A stretch of 64,000 nucleotides of DNA from Bacteroides bouchesdurhonensis (GTDB taxonomy: Bacteria; Bacteroidota; Bacteroidia; Bacteroidales; Bacteroidaceae): the NCBI RefSeq assembly GCF_900155865.1, contig NZ_LT707006.1, positions 4,571,779 to 4,635,778 of the forward strand, read 5' to 3'. The first letter of the stretch is position 1. Each line of letters begins with the position of its first letter. The translations under genes and the position numbers were made by a program. Shown piece by piece: positions 36,108 through 44,784 of this stretch. The notes below the pieces were generated by a model that saw only the letters and a list, made by a program, of their open reading frames with translations, made no database searches and was not told the origin of the DNA.

Positions 36108-36151
36108 AATTAAGAGAAAAGCTCACGTAAAGTAAAACTGTTCTCTTAATT
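36108..36151 (-). terminator. Terminator of the GH78 gene
   Basis: AATTAAGAGAA at 36108-36118 and TTCTCTTAATT at 36141-36151 are perfect 11-base complements. On the minus strand the stem is followed by a run of T. It lies about 85 bases beyond the GH78 stop. Confidence 0.75.
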
Positions 36152-36236
36152 TATAAGAAAGAGGGACATTTACTGAATATCCCCAATTAACAACCAACAA
36201 GGGTGTTCCCGTTCAGATACTTCTTTTGAAAAGCTA

Positions 36237-38924
36237 CTATGAGAGATCAAATACAATATTAAATTTCCCACCTTCAACCATAAATGTTTTATTTTTCACA
36301 TTCACTTTTCTCCCGTCTATCCTACAAGAAACGGCACTATCAGGCATACAAACCGTAGCTGTAGTCCCAGGAGGAATGGTAAGACGAAGATTTAATTGGT
36401 TACCTTGTAGTTTCCAATCGACAGCAATAGTACCATAAGGAGATTCTTTGATAACCTTTGCCCAAGTCAGCCCAGTTGGTATTTGAGGATCGATATAGAA
36501 GTGACGATAACCAGGCTTAGTCTCATCCGGGCGGATTCCTCCTACAGCTTGATAAAACCAAGTACCGATGCCATTGTAACAGTTATGTATCCGGCTACGT
36601 TCACCACTCCAGTATTCCCAAGTAGTGGTAGCCCCCTTATCTATCATATAGAGATAGCCGGGATAATCCCGTTTTTTCATCATTTGATAAAAAAAGTCAG
36701 CTTCTTTATTCCGGATCGCCCATTCCGTCAAGATAGGGACTCCAACTAGACCGACAGCAATATGCCCATTATGTTTCTGTTCTGTAGCAGCTATCATATT
36801 CTTTTTTACCTGAGTGTATAAAGAATCGGGCACAACACCTACCAACATCGGATAACACATATCCAATTGTGAACCGGTGGCATAAATGCCTTCATCCGCA
36901 CGATAGAAGGTTTGGTGTATAAGCTGATTAAGTCTCTCCTTGCGATTGGCAAATTCTTGAGCTTCTTCCGCTTTTCCCAATGTTAAAGCTATCTTATTCA
37001 TTGTGTCCAAGCATTCGCTAATAAAACAGTTACTCACCAAATCTACGGAAGATTGTGCACCGGCATCCACTCCTGCCGGAGCCAACCAGTCGCCAAGATA
37101 CCAGTTTCGATATTGTGTATCCGGCCAACGTTTCAACAAACCGCCTACAGTATACTTGTCCACATACTTAAACCATTCTTTCATTTGAGAATAATATTTC
37201 TCAATCAATCTCGGGTCATTATAATTGATATAAGTTCTCCATGGAGCCCGCACTATAAATCCACACCAATAAGGACCACCACCATCAGCACCGTGATTAG
37301 GTCCCACATGAGGCAGACTTCCCCCTTCTTGCATAGAATCTCCCCATCCCTGCAACCAGTTTACAAAAGTTGGCGCTACATCATACATTGTTTGCAGGCT
37401 CATCGTAGAAGAGTTTCCATCTCCGCCATATCCTGCACGTTCCAAATGTGGACAGTCCACCATATATCCGCTGAATGTCAAACATTTCATCGTATACTGA
37501 ATCATATCGTGAATGGCATTCAAATCAGCGTCAGAACATTCAAAAGTAGCAGTTTGCGGATAATCCCCATAGATCTGCAAAGACTTTATCCACCCGATTT
37601 CAGGCTTCACTGGAAGGTTGGAGATACGTATATACCGAAATGCGTGATGATTGAAACGATTTCTGAAGCATTCTTCTTGACGACCGCCGGAAATATAGAT
37701 ATCGCTCTCGCCTTGTTTATCAAATTCTCCTTCTTTGTTCAGATTATCACTGTATTCCATACAGACTTCATGTCCTGAAGGTAACACAGGCATCTTCATC
37801 TCAAACCATCCGGTCTGATTTTCTCCCATATCCACCAACCAAGTACCCTCGCCTAACTGTTTTATAGAGACAGGTTGTAATACCCGGTGAATCTTATTAG
37901 CCTCACACATCTGAGGAGAAACAAGATGGTCAGGAACATCCACGATTACCACAGGAGCCCATTTTCTTTGATCAAGAGACTGGGATGAAAGGTCTACCGG
38001 CAAAATTCTCCCATCTACTTTTTCACCCCCAAACTGAAGCGCACACCAGTTACCCGTATCCGAATAGCCACTCTCACACCCGTTCCACGAACGATCCGTT
38101 TGAGTCAGCACTTTCCATCTACCATTTCTCAAGACATCCAGTTCCGCTTTCACCAGCGGTCCGTCATAAGCTGCGCCATAAGTAGTTTTCTTATACCATC
38201 CTTGGCCAAGCCAAATCAATAGATCATTTGCCCCTTCTTTCAGATAAGAAGTAATATCATAGGTAAGAATAAGTGAACGTTTCCCCAATTGCGATACAGC
38301 AGGAACAAGCACATTCTCACTTACTTTCCTTCCATTAACATAGATTTCATGATAACCCAATGAATTCACGTGCAGGAATGCAGTATCCGCTTGATTCATT
38401 CTCACTTTCTTACGAAGTAAAGGAGCGCAGACCTGTCCTCCCTCTGGAGACGATCCGATATAGTCACCATGAAATTGACTTTTATCCAGAAGACCGACAG
38501 AAAAACGCGCTACGGAACTCCACGCAGAAACTTTCTTCTTCTTCTGGTCCCAGACACGTACTCTCCAATAGCATAATGAACGGGAAGTCAAAGGTGAGCC
38601 GCGGTAAGGTACCATTACTGAAGCGTCAGACTTCAATTTCCCCGATTTCCATAAATCCGCTTCATCCCGAATGATTAAAAGACTGTCTGTCGCTACCTGA
38701 ATTTCATAATAGGCTTGCCCTCCTTTCCATCCGTCACCTTTCAGTTTCCAACTAAAATGAGGGGTAGTATTGTCAATTCCCAAAGGATTTATCAAGTTCT
38801 CGCACTTTAATTCGTCCAAAGTAAAGGAACCACTTGTACCTTTACCTTTTCCATATATTACTGCCGAGATATTACAAAAGCAGTATATAAATCCTATGCC
38901 TAACAAAATTCTTATGTCCTTCAT
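36237..38924 (-). CDS. GH78 alpha-L-rhamnosidase
   Basis: 895 residues with an N-terminal hydrophobic export segment. The order is that of Bac_rhamnosid enzymes: Ig-like N-terminal domain (DNTTPHFSWKLKG), a carbohydrate-binding-like sandwich (LHVNSLGYHEIYVNGRKV), then the helical barrel with CPHLERAGYGGDGN near residue 500, holding the acidic residues used in catalysis, and a C-terminal beta domain. Inverting GH78 enzymes release terminal rhamnose from glycans or glycosides. It is the last gene of a leftward group with an SGNH hydrolase and a CE1-like esterase, 64 bases after the SGNH gene. Rhamnose is not part of N-glycans, so this group suggests a plant or bacterial polysaccharide component. 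Confidence 0.93.
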   Translation of the reverse strand: MKDIRILLGIGFIYCFCNISAVIYGKGKGTSGSFTLDELKCENLINPLGIDNTTPHFSWKLKGDGWKGGQAYYEIQVATDSLLIIRDEADLWKSGKLKSDASVMVPYRGSPLTSRSLCYWRVRVWDQKKKKVSAWSSVARFSVGLLDKSQFHGDYIGSSPEGGQVCAPLLRKKVRMNQADTAFLHVNSLGYHEIYVNGRKVSENVLVPAVSQLGKRSLILTYDITSYLKEGANDLLIWLGQGWYKKTTYGAAYDGPLVKAELDVLRNGRWKVLTQTDRSWNGCESGYSDTGNWCALQFGGEKVDGRILPVDLSSQSLDQRKWAPVVIVDVPDHLVSPQMCEANKIHRVLQPVSIKQLGEGTWLVDMGENQTGWFEMKMPVLPSGHEVCMEYSDNLNKEGEFDKQGESDIYISGGRQEECFRNRFNHHAFRYIRISNLPVKPEIGWIKSLQIYGDYPQTATFECSDADLNAIHDMIQYTMKCLTFSGYMVDCPHLERAGYGGDGNSSTMSLQTMYDVAPTFVNWLQGWGDSMQEGGSLPHVGPNHGADGGGPYWCGFIVRAPWRTYINYNDPRLIEKYYSQMKEWFKYVDKYTVGGLLKRWPDTQYRNWYLGDWLAPAGVDAGAQSSVDLVSNCFISECLDTMNKIALTLGKAEEAQEFANRKERLNQLIHQTFYRADEGIYATGSQLDMCYPMLVGVVPDSLYTQVKKNMIAATEQKHNGHIAVGLVGVPILTEWAIRNKEADFFYQMMKKRDYPGYLYMIDKGATTTWEYWSGERSRIHNCYNGIGTWFYQAVGGIRPDETKPGYRHFYIDPQIPTGLTWAKVIKESPYGTIAVDWKLQGNQLNLRLTIPPGTTATVCMPDSAVSCRIDGRKVNVKNKTFMVEGGKFNIVFDLS

Positions 38925-38988
38925 AATAAAGATCTTTACGAATGTCTCAAATGTGAGCCTTTACAGGCAATCTGGCATTTATAATCGT

Positions 38989-40401
38989 TTACATTTCATT
39001 CAACTTTATCAGTTTCACCTTATGAGTAGCCGGCTTATTTATTTTATAAATTTTATCAACGATTGTGTCCATATACTTCGTCCACACTTCTCGTACTTCT
39101 GGGTACATAGCCTTAGTAAACCAACCATAGCTAGCCCTGAGAAAACCATCTTTCGGCAGATACTCTCTGAGTTTATCAATCGCTTCCTGATTATCAGAGA
39201 ATAATAAGCCTTCTTTTTTCAGGAATGAATATTCAGTCCACAGATATTCCCTAAACCGCTTTTCCACTTCAAAGCGTTCTTCATTCAGATACATGATTTT
39301 CATCGCTTGCTGATATTGCGGGGTAATCGGATAATCAGCCAAATTAATCCCGTTCTCCAATTGCCCGGATGAAATATCATCAATGAATTGTCCGTCTATA
39401 GTCAATCGATACAGTCCCTTCTCCAAATTGGTTACTTGAAAACGTTCCTGATTAAATTCTTTCATAAACGGAACTAACGCCATCGCATCACGTTGTGACT
39501 TTATATTTCCCCAACCTTGCCTTGGAATAGAATCCAACGGATAAGGAAGCGCGTAAGCCAAATAATTAAAGCTCACATCATTTCCGTCTTTCTTCAATTT
39601 TGAAATCTTACAATTCTTTTGAGATATCACCTTTGAGTACTCTGCGTCAATAGAAACATCGGCAACTTCCTTTCCTGCCAATCCTTGTGCTTTCAAAAAT
39701 AAATAAGCCATTACCATTTGGCCGTCATTATCAGGATGAATCCTATCTACCCTACAAAAAGTAAAGGTAGAATCTTTTCTCTGTTCTTCCAAATTTATTT
39801 TTCTCATCGGTTCGTTGAAATCGACAAAGCCCCAGTTATTTTTTTTCGCCGAGGAGCGTTGAACGTCGATTATCTTCAAGATAGCCTGATTCTTGTTAGG
39901 CAGATTGAAAAAATTCAATTTAGTTGTTTCATCATAAGGCGAGCCACCTATCAACACTTTGGTAACTTTCTCCTCCGCCAGCAAACGCTTCTCTATTTCC
40001 CGATAACTCTCCAATGACTTTTCTACCTGCTGTTCGGATAATTCTTTCGCATTGTCTTTCCAGTATATATCATAGCCGGTATCGTTCATACCGAAAGTAA
40101 GGGTCACATAAGTGGGTTTCCTGTTAAAGACATCATAATCTAAACGGTCTTTAATGTCCCATGCACTTTCTCCACCGATTCCCGCATTTATAACAGTAAT
40201 CGGTTTGCTCGGGAAACGTGTCATATAATACAGCCAGATGAAAGAATGGTAATGTCCGCCATGAGTAATGCTGTTTCCTACAAATACTACCCGTTCTCCT
40301 TTTTTAAATGGAGGAAGGGATGATTGTGCTTGTAAACTTCCATAGCTAATACAAACTAGTAACAATAGAAGAAATACCTTAATATTTATTTTATAGTTCA
40401 T
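38989..40401 (-). CDS. SGNH/GDSL-type hydrolase, secreted (paralogue)
   Basis: 470 residues from the ATG at 40401, which places a signal peptide (about 26 residues, ending LQAQ) at the N-terminus. A further in-frame ATG at 40443 would bury that signal and is rejected. SGNH blocks: VGNSITHGG with nucleophile Ser44, INAGIGGES, GMND with Asn106, and DRIHPDNDGQ with Asp219 and His222. It is plainly a paralogue of the hydrolase at 9117-10499 along its whole length, including YHSFIWLYYMTRFP. Probably an esterase for glycan acyl groups. It lies between the GH78 gene and the CE1-like esterase gene. Confidence 0.87.
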   Translation of the reverse strand: MNYKINIKVFLLLLLVCISYGSLQAQSSLPPFKKGERVVFVGNSITHGGHYHSFIWLYYMTRFPSKPITVINAGIGGESAWDIKDRLDYDVFNRKPTYVTLTFGMNDTGYDIYWKDNAKELSEQQVEKSLESYREIEKRLLAEEKVTKVLIGGSPYDETTKLNFFNLPNKNQAILKIIDVQRSSAKKNNWGFVDFNEPMRKINLEEQRKDSTFTFCRVDRIHPDNDGQMVMAYLFLKAQGLAGKEVADVSIDAEYSKVISQKNCKISKLKKDGNDVSFNYLAYALPYPLDSIPRQGWGNIKSQRDAMALVPFMKEFNQERFQVTNLEKGLYRLTIDGQFIDDISSGQLENGINLADYPITPQYQQAMKIMYLNEERFEVEKRFREYLWTEYSFLKKEGLLFSDNQEAIDKLREYLPKDGFLRASYGWFTKAMYPEVREVWTKYMDTIVDKIYKINKPATHKVKLIKLNEM

Positions 40402-40544
40402 TGCTATATAAACTTTATATGACACATCCGAAACATAATCCATGAATTAAAAAACTTTACTTAAAATAAGAATGCATCATCATTAATTGCTAATACGCCA
40501 AAAGTCCCTGTTTTCCGAAATGTCATTCTCCCCCGATATTATTT

Positions 40545-41408
40545 TTAATATTGTATAAACGATCTCGATACAAATTCCATTACTTCCGGCAGTTCCATCC
40601 TCCAATAACTCCAAGAATGTCCACCGTCTTTCACCCGATATTCGTGACCGATCTGATTCTGTCTCAATTGAATGTGTAAAAGGCTATTATCTATTGTCAA
40701 AAAATCATCATCTCCACAGCTGATGTACCAACGCACCCATTTAATAGCGTTCACCTTATCTTCTGAAGATTTCAGGATATCTTCTATGCTAAACTGTTTA
40801 AAATAGGATTCCGCCTTTTCCGCTGGGACTTTTGACATATCCGACATACTCCTCATCTGCTCAATAATCCATTTACCGGAAACGGCACTAAGAGGAGCAG
40901 CCGCAGCAAACATTTCCGGATAGTGGAGCGCGTAAAACAATGTTCCTCCTCCTCCCATTGAAAGTCCGGCTACTGCACGATAACGCTTTTCAGCACGTAC
41001 TCTGTATGTTTTTTCGATATGAGGAATCAATTCTTTAAAAAAGAAATCTTCATAATTATAACTTCCATCCGGGAGGTTAAAATATCCTTTATGTACCGAG
41101 TCAGCATCAGGCATCACAATGATCATTGGGGTTGCCTTTCCTTCGGCTATTGCTTTATCGGCAATGCGTTGCACTTGCCCAAATTGTACCCAGCCGGTAT
41201 GATTGTCCCCATGTCCATGTAAAAGATATAACACTGGATAACTACAATCATTTTCATTATAACCGGCCGGCAAATAAACAGAATAATGGCGTTCCATCCC
41301 CAATATCTTACTTTTTACTGTATGAGTTTCATATACTCTGCTACCTTGAGCATATACTGTAGTAGCAATACTAATAAACGCTAGTGCAAATAGTAAAATC
41401 TTTTTCAT
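40545..41408 (-). CDS. Secreted esterase, alpha/beta hydrolase (CE1/esterase D-like)
   Basis: 287 residues with a 20-residue signal peptide (ending VYA). The nucleophile elbow is GLSMGG with Ser150, the acid is probably one of Asp233-235 in SCGDDDFL, and the base is His264 in DGGHSWSYW. LLHGHGDNHTGW near residue 63 gives the oxyanion region. This is the putative-esterase family that includes feruloyl and acetyl-xylan esterases and mycolyl-transferase relatives. It probably removes acyl decorations from the glycan. It starts the three-gene group ending in GH78, and is separated from the GH2 operon by a terminator. The exact ester is unknown. Confidence 0.88.
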   Translation of the reverse strand: MKKILLFALAFISIATTVYAQGSRVYETHTVKSKILGMERHYSVYLPAGYNENDCSYPVLYLLHGHGDNHTGWVQFGQVQRIADKAIAEGKATPMIIVMPDADSVHKGYFNLPDGSYNYEDFFFKELIPHIEKTYRVRAEKRYRAVAGLSMGGGGTLFYALHYPEMFAAAAPLSAVSGKWIIEQMRSMSDMSKVPAEKAESYFKQFSIEDILKSSEDKVNAIKWVRWYISCGDDDFLTIDNSLLHIQLRQNQIGHEYRVKDGGHSWSYWRMELPEVMEFVSRSFIQY

Positions 41409-41559
41409 TGTTTTTATTATAATTTAGTTTGCAGAATATCACAATACCACTTGATTAAAGAACAATTCAATCCTATCAAACTACAAAATTAAATTATTAT
41501 TTTATTTTCTAAATAATACAATACCTTCATTTTAAATTTCTGTGAGTAGATTTTATATA

Positions 41560-41609
41560 AAAATCCGGAGACATAATGACTAATTATCAAATTACTATCT
41601 CCAGATTTT
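41560..41609 (-). terminator. Terminator of the sigma-GH38-GH92-GH2 operon
   Basis: AAAATCCGGAGA at 41560-41571 pairs with TCTCCAGATTTT at 41598-41609 with one G-U mismatch. On the minus strand it is followed by a T-rich stretch. It lies 45 bases past the GH2 stop. Confidence 0.75.
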
Positions 41610-41653
41610 CAAATATAAGAAAAAATATATTTTCTCTTGTTGCTAGTATCTCA

Positions 41654-44600
41654 TCATATATCTAATTTATTCTGCTCCGTTTTTCCATACTGCTTCACCA
41701 GCACGCTTACGCCCCCTTTCAGCATATCAGGGTCGGCTTCTACACTGATCACTTTCTCCTCGCCCGGCATCAAAGTTACATAGTTATCGGACATAATTAG
41801 CGGTAGCACACGCTCCTGAGTTGCTTTATTGATCAGTCTCACACGATTGGCAAAAGCTACAGTGTCTGAGTTATTCTTCAGTTCGATCTTCATCTTTCCA
41901 TTAGACATTGACTTATCTACCAACCTACATGACAGTTGTGCTTCCGGCAACGTATTCAACAAAGTGTAATTGAGATCATCCCCTCCATTTCTCCAATAGA
42001 AGTTTTCTGATAGTAAATTACCCCCTACATCCATCAATTCTAATTTTATAAAATGAAGCGGGGTCAGCCCATCCATCTTTTTGGTCTTCTCATCATATAT
42101 CTCAAATTCAAACAATGAATATCCGAACTGTGTAGCACGTTTAATGCCTGCCAGCTTCACATAACGTGCAGTAACAGGTTCTAATTCTATTTCCTCTGTA
42201 CCTCCTTTTCCCTCTTTATTCGTATAAACCGTTTTCCATTCTTTTGTATCGTTTGATACTTGCAAATCATACTCTTTGGCAAAGGCAGCTTCCCATTTCA
42301 AGACAACATTATCGATCTTTTCCTCTTTACCAAGATCAATATAAATCCACTGATGATCACTATATTCACTTTCCCAACGACTTCCGGTCCCTCCATCGGC
42401 AACCATTGAAGCACTTTTGGAAGCACCTGTTGTCGAAGAAGCCACTACATTTTTTCCAAAAGCCAGATTAAACGGGTTAAAGTTCAATGTAAAAGCTTCT
42501 GCAATATTACTGGCAGCTACGTCAATCTGTTTCGTTTGTCCATATGCCGGGATTTCTTTTCCATTCAGATCGTAAATTGTAGCTTTAGCAACTGCACCTT
42601 TAAGGTCTTCAGCAGTAGTATTTACTGCTTTTATACTATTGTTGGAAGCATTCCACTGAATATGCAAATGTTCACAGGCTTTCTTCGCTCCCCAATAAGC
42701 ACCTGTAGGATCATAATAATAGTCATAAGTCTGCCATACAAACGAAGGATAGGCCGGATGACTCATCCAGATCAAAATACCTGCGGCATCATTCCACATC
42801 TTATCGTTCCATGCTTCATACATGCCTTTCATAACTTCCATATTCAACAACTGAGCCTTTTCGCAAAACTCTTCCAGACCGGACGACTCTCCGTATTGGG
42901 TATTCACAGAATTCTTATAATTGATCGGATTAGCATTTGAAGCCTCTTTCCCGAAAAAATGCTTGTTCCAGACATTATCATCATCGTTCTTCAATTGATC
43001 GTCAGTAGGCAAAGGCCACCATGATTCTTGCGGAATAAACAACTTCACACTTTCGAAAGTCGGAAAAGTAGCTGTACCTATCTCCGTACGCATGCCATAT
43101 CCATGGTCAATACCGTAAGGATAGGCCGGTGTATTAAACGCCAGATTACTGCCTGAAGTTTCAAAATGATGTCTTGGAGGTTGATTTCCCCACCAACCGC
43201 TTCCGGACAAACCATCCTGATTAGAGCAGGACTTATACATACGATCGTTATTATCTTCTTTGGCAACAACTTCACGAAGATAATTGTCCAGTTCCGGTTT
43301 AGGATGCGTTTCATTCGCCCCACACCAGATTGCAATGGAAGGATGGTTTCTAAGGCGTTTGACTTTATCAAGAGCATTCGCCTTAAAAGCTTCCGGCTCG
43401 GCTACATCATTATAGGCAACGTACAACCAGAAATCATTCCATACCATAATACCATACTGATCACAATAATCATAAAATGCATCGTCCGTCACACATCCTG
43501 TCCACAGACGAATCATATTATAATTCATTTCTTTGTGAAGCCTGATTTTCGTCTCATACTCTTTACCCTGACAACGAAGCAAGTATTCACTCATCCCCCA
43601 GTTTCCTCCTTTTACAAATACTTTCTGTCCATTGACAAAAAATGTCAGAACAGGATAACCGACTAGATTATCGACCATCTTATACTCATATTTCTTGATA
43701 CCAAATGAGACTTCTTTTTCATCCGATACCTCACCGTCTACGGAACAAGTCAGTTTACAAGTATACAGATTTGGTTCACCGTAACCATTCGGCCACCATA
43801 GTTTCGGATTATCAATAACCAGCTGTGTAAATTCGTCCTTATTGATAGAAACTTTAGAAGTAGCTTCCCCCTCTATCTGAAAATCTTTAGAGAAAGATAT
43901 ATCTCCCGGCTGGATAACTCCGGAAACTACTACCCTCTTTGGAGAAGAAGAAGTGTTTTTGATATCTGTTGAAATAGAGATTTCCGCTTTTTGCAGGGTT
44001 GGCAAATCCGAACGCACCCAAGGATCCTCCATTATTACATCTCCCGTAATGGTAAGATACGTATTACCTGTAATACCTGCCAAACGTCCCGGAATATAAG
44101 GTATCCAATCCCAACCGGCACCCGCCAGATAACTGGGGCTACATGCCACTCCATACGGGTCTGTGGCTTTCCTTGTCTTTTTCTGGTCAGGATCAGTAAT
44201 CAAAACGGCAACCGCATTCTTACCTGATTTCTTGATCAGATCGGTCACATCAAATTTTGAACGTATCATGTGACCACTTACATCCTTGGTAGAAGTCTTC
44301 GTACCGGATATTTTCTCCCCATTAAAATAGAAATCTGCATAACGGTTCGTATTGTCGAAATGAAGCCAGACACGTCTGCCTTTTGAGTACGAAGCCGGAA
44401 GTTCAAATTCGGTCCGATACCAGAAAGAACGATTATAATAGGTCTCATCTACTCTATAGATATTATCGGAGTAATCCGGATCAGGAACAATTCCCGCTTC
44501 AACGTAAGCGGTAAATACAGCTCCCGGAACTATACCTTTAACAGATTCGGTCATTTCATAGCCAGGTGTAGATATCTGCTCTCCGGTAGCATTTCCCAAA

Positions 44601-44737
44601 TCTGCCTGTGGTTTCACCTGCCAAACGATTTGAGGGTTTGAACTATTTAATGACATCGTTGAGGTTTGTTTCACACATCCCGAATGGGTAAAAACAACTA
44701 CCCCCAACAATAAAAGAAGCCTAGACTTATTTATCAT
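41654..44737 (-). CDS. GH2 beta-mannosidase-like enzyme with discoidin (F5/8 type C) module
   Basis: 1027 residues, lipoprotein signal with Cys21 (THSGCVKQ). GH2 sandwich, Ig and barrel domains run in order: RVWLHFDNTNRYADFYFNG, WWPNGYGEPNLY, then the barrel with acid/base Glu476 in WCGANETHP and probable nucleophile Glu552 in MRTEIGT. This layout fits the beta-mannosidase / exo-beta-glucosaminidase branch. A discoidin-like CBM32 module is inserted at about residues 765-890 (SRWESEYSDHQWIYIDLG, GYSLFEFEIYDE), which probably binds sugar. In an operon with GH38 and GH92 it would remove the beta-linked mannose left after alpha-trimming. The precise substrate is inferred. Confidence 0.9.
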   Translation of the reverse strand: MINKSRLLLLLGVVVFTHSGCVKQTSTMSLNSSNPQIVWQVKPQADLGNATGEQISTPGYEMTESVKGIVPGAVFTAYVEAGIVPDPDYSDNIYRVDETYYNRSFWYRTEFELPASYSKGRRVWLHFDNTNRYADFYFNGEKISGTKTSTKDVSGHMIRSKFDVTDLIKKSGKNAVAVLITDPDQKKTRKATDPYGVACSPSYLAGAGWDWIPYIPGRLAGITGNTYLTITGDVIMEDPWVRSDLPTLQKAEISISTDIKNTSSSPKRVVVSGVIQPGDISFSKDFQIEGEATSKVSINKDEFTQLVIDNPKLWWPNGYGEPNLYTCKLTCSVDGEVSDEKEVSFGIKKYEYKMVDNLVGYPVLTFFVNGQKVFVKGGNWGMSEYLLRCQGKEYETKIRLHKEMNYNMIRLWTGCVTDDAFYDYCDQYGIMVWNDFWLYVAYNDVAEPEAFKANALDKVKRLRNHPSIAIWCGANETHPKPELDNYLREVVAKEDNNDRMYKSCSNQDGLSGSGWWGNQPPRHHFETSGSNLAFNTPAYPYGIDHGYGMRTEIGTATFPTFESVKLFIPQESWWPLPTDDQLKNDDDNVWNKHFFGKEASNANPINYKNSVNTQYGESSGLEEFCEKAQLLNMEVMKGMYEAWNDKMWNDAAGILIWMSHPAYPSFVWQTYDYYYDPTGAYWGAKKACEHLHIQWNASNNSIKAVNTTAEDLKGAVAKATIYDLNGKEIPAYGQTKQIDVAASNIAEAFTLNFNPFNLAFGKNVVASSTTGASKSASMVADGGTGSRWESEYSDHQWIYIDLGKEEKIDNVVLKWEAAFAKEYDLQVSNDTKEWKTVYTNKEGKGGTEEIELEPVTARYVKLAGIKRATQFGYSLFEFEIYDEKTKKMDGLTPLHFIKLELMDVGGNLLSENFYWRNGGDDLNYTLLNTLPEAQLSCRLVDKSMSNGKMKIELKNNSDTVAFANRVRLINKATQERVLPLIMSDNYVTLMPGEEKVISVEADPDMLKGGVSVLVKQYGKTEQNKLDI

Positions 44738-44784
44738 GTTGGTAAAAATTTAAATTACTACTTGTTATGCTAATTATTGGGCAA

